Assembly: GCA_945965245.1 (NCBI GenBank)
Contig: CAMFNC010000098.1
Location: 1-6,120, forward strand
From: an uncultured Porphyromonas sp.
GTDB lineage: Bacteria > Bacteroidota > Bacteroidia > Bacteroidales > Porphyromonadaceae
DNA length: 6,120 nt
Direction: 5' to 3'
This document shows positions 5,155 to 6,120 of this stretch, in pieces. The notes beneath the pieces are model-generated. The model was not told the DNA's origin. It worked only from the letters and a program-made list of their open reading frames with translations, and did not search any database. Numbering within the stretch: the stretch's first letter is position 1; each line of letters begins with the position of its first letter. Position numbers and translations under genes: made by a program.

Positions 5155-6120
5155 CTATGCTTTGTGTTTGTCGATGTCTGCGGGCAATATCAGGTTGAGC
5201 ACAACGCCGATAACGGCAGCCAGACCAATGCCCGTAAGGGAAAAGTTTCCCCATCGGAAAATAGCGCCACCGATGCCAAAAGTAAGCGTGAGCGATACTA
5301 TCACGATATTGCGCGTGGAGTTCATATTCACCCTATTGTGAATCATGCTGGAGATACCGGCTCCGGCAATGGTGCCGAAGAGCAACATCATGATGCCGCC
5401 CAATACGGCAGGCGGTATGGATTTGAGCAATGCACTCACCTTACCGATAACGGAAAACACAATGCCTGTAATGGCGGCAATGCGGATTACTTGCGGGTTG
5501 GTCACCTTGGTCAGTGACATGGCACCTGTGACTTCGGAATAGGTGGTCACGGGAGGACCGCCCAAAAATCCTGCCGCCAAACAAGCCAAACCATCGCCCA
5601 GCAAGGTGCGGTGCAGTCCGGGGTCTTTCACAAAGTCCTTGCCGGCCACCGTATTCACCACATACACATCGCCGATGTGCTCGATTACGGGAGCAATGGC
5701 CACCGGTATCATATATATAATAGGCTCCCACGAAAATTGCGGCACGATGAAGTGAGGCAATCCTATCCATGCAGCCTCTCTCACGCCACTGAAATCCACA
5801 CCGAAGAATATGACTGCCACGATGTAGCCCACCACAATGCCGGCAAAGATGGGTATGAGTTTCCACAACCCACGCCCCCAAATGGTCACCACAATGGCTG
5901 TGAGTAACGAAACTCCTGCCAGTACCCAGTTTTCATGGGCCATATTCACCCCCGTACCGGCCAGTGAAAGCCCAATCAGAATGATAATGGGACCGATAAC
6001 CACCGGCGGAAAGAGTTTTTCCACGATGCGCACACCGCGCCACCGCACCAGAGTGCTGACCAGGAAATAGACCAAAGCCACACCCACCAGACCGGATAGC
6101 GTGCCAGCCAGACCATAGAG
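5155..6120 (-). CDS. uraA: Uracil permease-type NCS2/NAT transporter, 5' end missing
   Basis: This is the C-terminal part (321 residues) of an inner-membrane nucleobase:proton symporter of the NCS2 family. Reading continues to the window edge; the GTG at 6085-6087 is internal, not a start. Roughly 90-110 N-terminal residues should lie beyond the window, judging by UraA at 429. Many hydrophobic segments are visible. Counting from the first in-window residue, EHIGD at 147-151 aligns with UraA Glu241 to His245, both substrate- or proton-linked residues in E. coli UraA, and TTYSEVTG (192-199) aligns with the second substrate helix, Glu196 matching Glu290. KDPGLHR (165-171) is highly typical. Two substitutions are notable: Asp151 in place of His245, and Val197 in place of the Asn of the NAT signature. 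Uracil is the likeliest substrate, but xanthine or another base cannot be excluded. It ends with a short polar tail, ADIDKHKA. Confidence 0.88.
   Translation of the reverse strand, partial: LYGLAGTLSGLVGVALVYFLVSTLVRWRGVRIVEKLFPPVVIGPIIILIGLSLAGTGVNMAHENWVLAGVSLLTAIVVTIWGRGLWKLIPIFAGIVVGYIVAVIFFGVDFSGVREAAWIGLPHFIVPQFSWEPIIYMIPVAIAPVIEHIGDVYVVNTVAGKDFVKDPGLHRTLLGDGLACLAAGFLGGPPVTTYSEVTGAMSLTKVTNPQVIRIAAITGIVFSVIGKVSALLKSIPPAVLGGIMMLLFGTIAGAGISSMIHNRVNMNSTRNIVIVSLTLTFGIGGAIFRWGNFSLTGIGLAAVIGVVLNLILPADIDKHKA

Noticed and set aside
5107..5517. 136-codon open frame on the plus strand
   Set aside because: It overlaps the permease antisense; the low-complexity His/Asn/Gly-rich translation is typical of the complement of a hydrophobic membrane protein.
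5441..5881. 146-codon open frame on the minus strand inside the permease
   Set aside because: It is an out-of-frame reading of the permease gene, rich in Arg, His and Cys, with no family resemblance.
1..6120. CRISPR arrays, insertion sequences, tRNA or rRNA genes, toxin-antitoxin or defence genes
   Set aside because: Looked for spaced direct repeats, transposase motifs, cloverleaf signatures and typical small gene pairs; none seen. The ATGA-overlapping small frames resemble a gene pair at first sight, but read better as a broken lipoprotein gene.

Overview
The window looks like chromosomal core-genome sequence from the Bacteroidetes, most likely the order Bacteroidales; I cannot name a genus. 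Three things point there. The proteins (class II aldolase, SerRS, TrxB, L21, L27, a UraA-like permease) have Bacteroidales-type sequences. No start codon has a convincing Shine-Dalgarno sequence; the leaders are A/T-rich instead. Two promoters match the Bacteroidetes sigma-ABfr pattern (-33 TTG, about 20 bp, -7 TAnnTTTG).

Every gene is on the minus strand, so transcription runs from right to left. From right to left: a uracil-permease-type NCS2 transporter that enters from the right edge without its N-terminus (5155-6120); a small exported, thioredoxin-like lipoprotein gene that appears broken by two frameshifts (4523-5078); a clear promoter and a structured leader of about 75 nt; the ribosomal protein pair rplU-rpmA (L21, L27) closed by a strong bulged-stem terminator; serS and trxB, 45 nt apart with no terminator between them; a terminator; and a second clear promoter that drives fba (class II fructose-bisphosphate aldolase), which ends at one, possibly two, terminators at the left edge.

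The intact genes are housekeeping functions: pyrimidine-base uptake, two 50S subunit proteins, charging of tRNA-Ser, cytosolic thiol-disulfide balance, and glycolysis/gluconeogenesis. The gene order gives at least three transcription units: rplU-rpmA, serS-trxB (perhaps fed by read-through from rpmA, since no good promoter of its own was seen) and fba alone. In two of the terminator stems the only imperfect pair is G-U in minus-strand RNA but A-C in plus-strand RNA, an independent sign of the transcription direction.

I found no mobile element, CRISPR array, tRNA, rRNA, defence system or other clearly novel system. The items most worth a second look are the three-frame lipoprotein gene, with its A7 tract at the second break, and the structured, palindrome-rich leader of rplU. 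No gene-free stretch exceeds 300 bases; the longest (1-243) holds two hairpins and a short inverted repeat.
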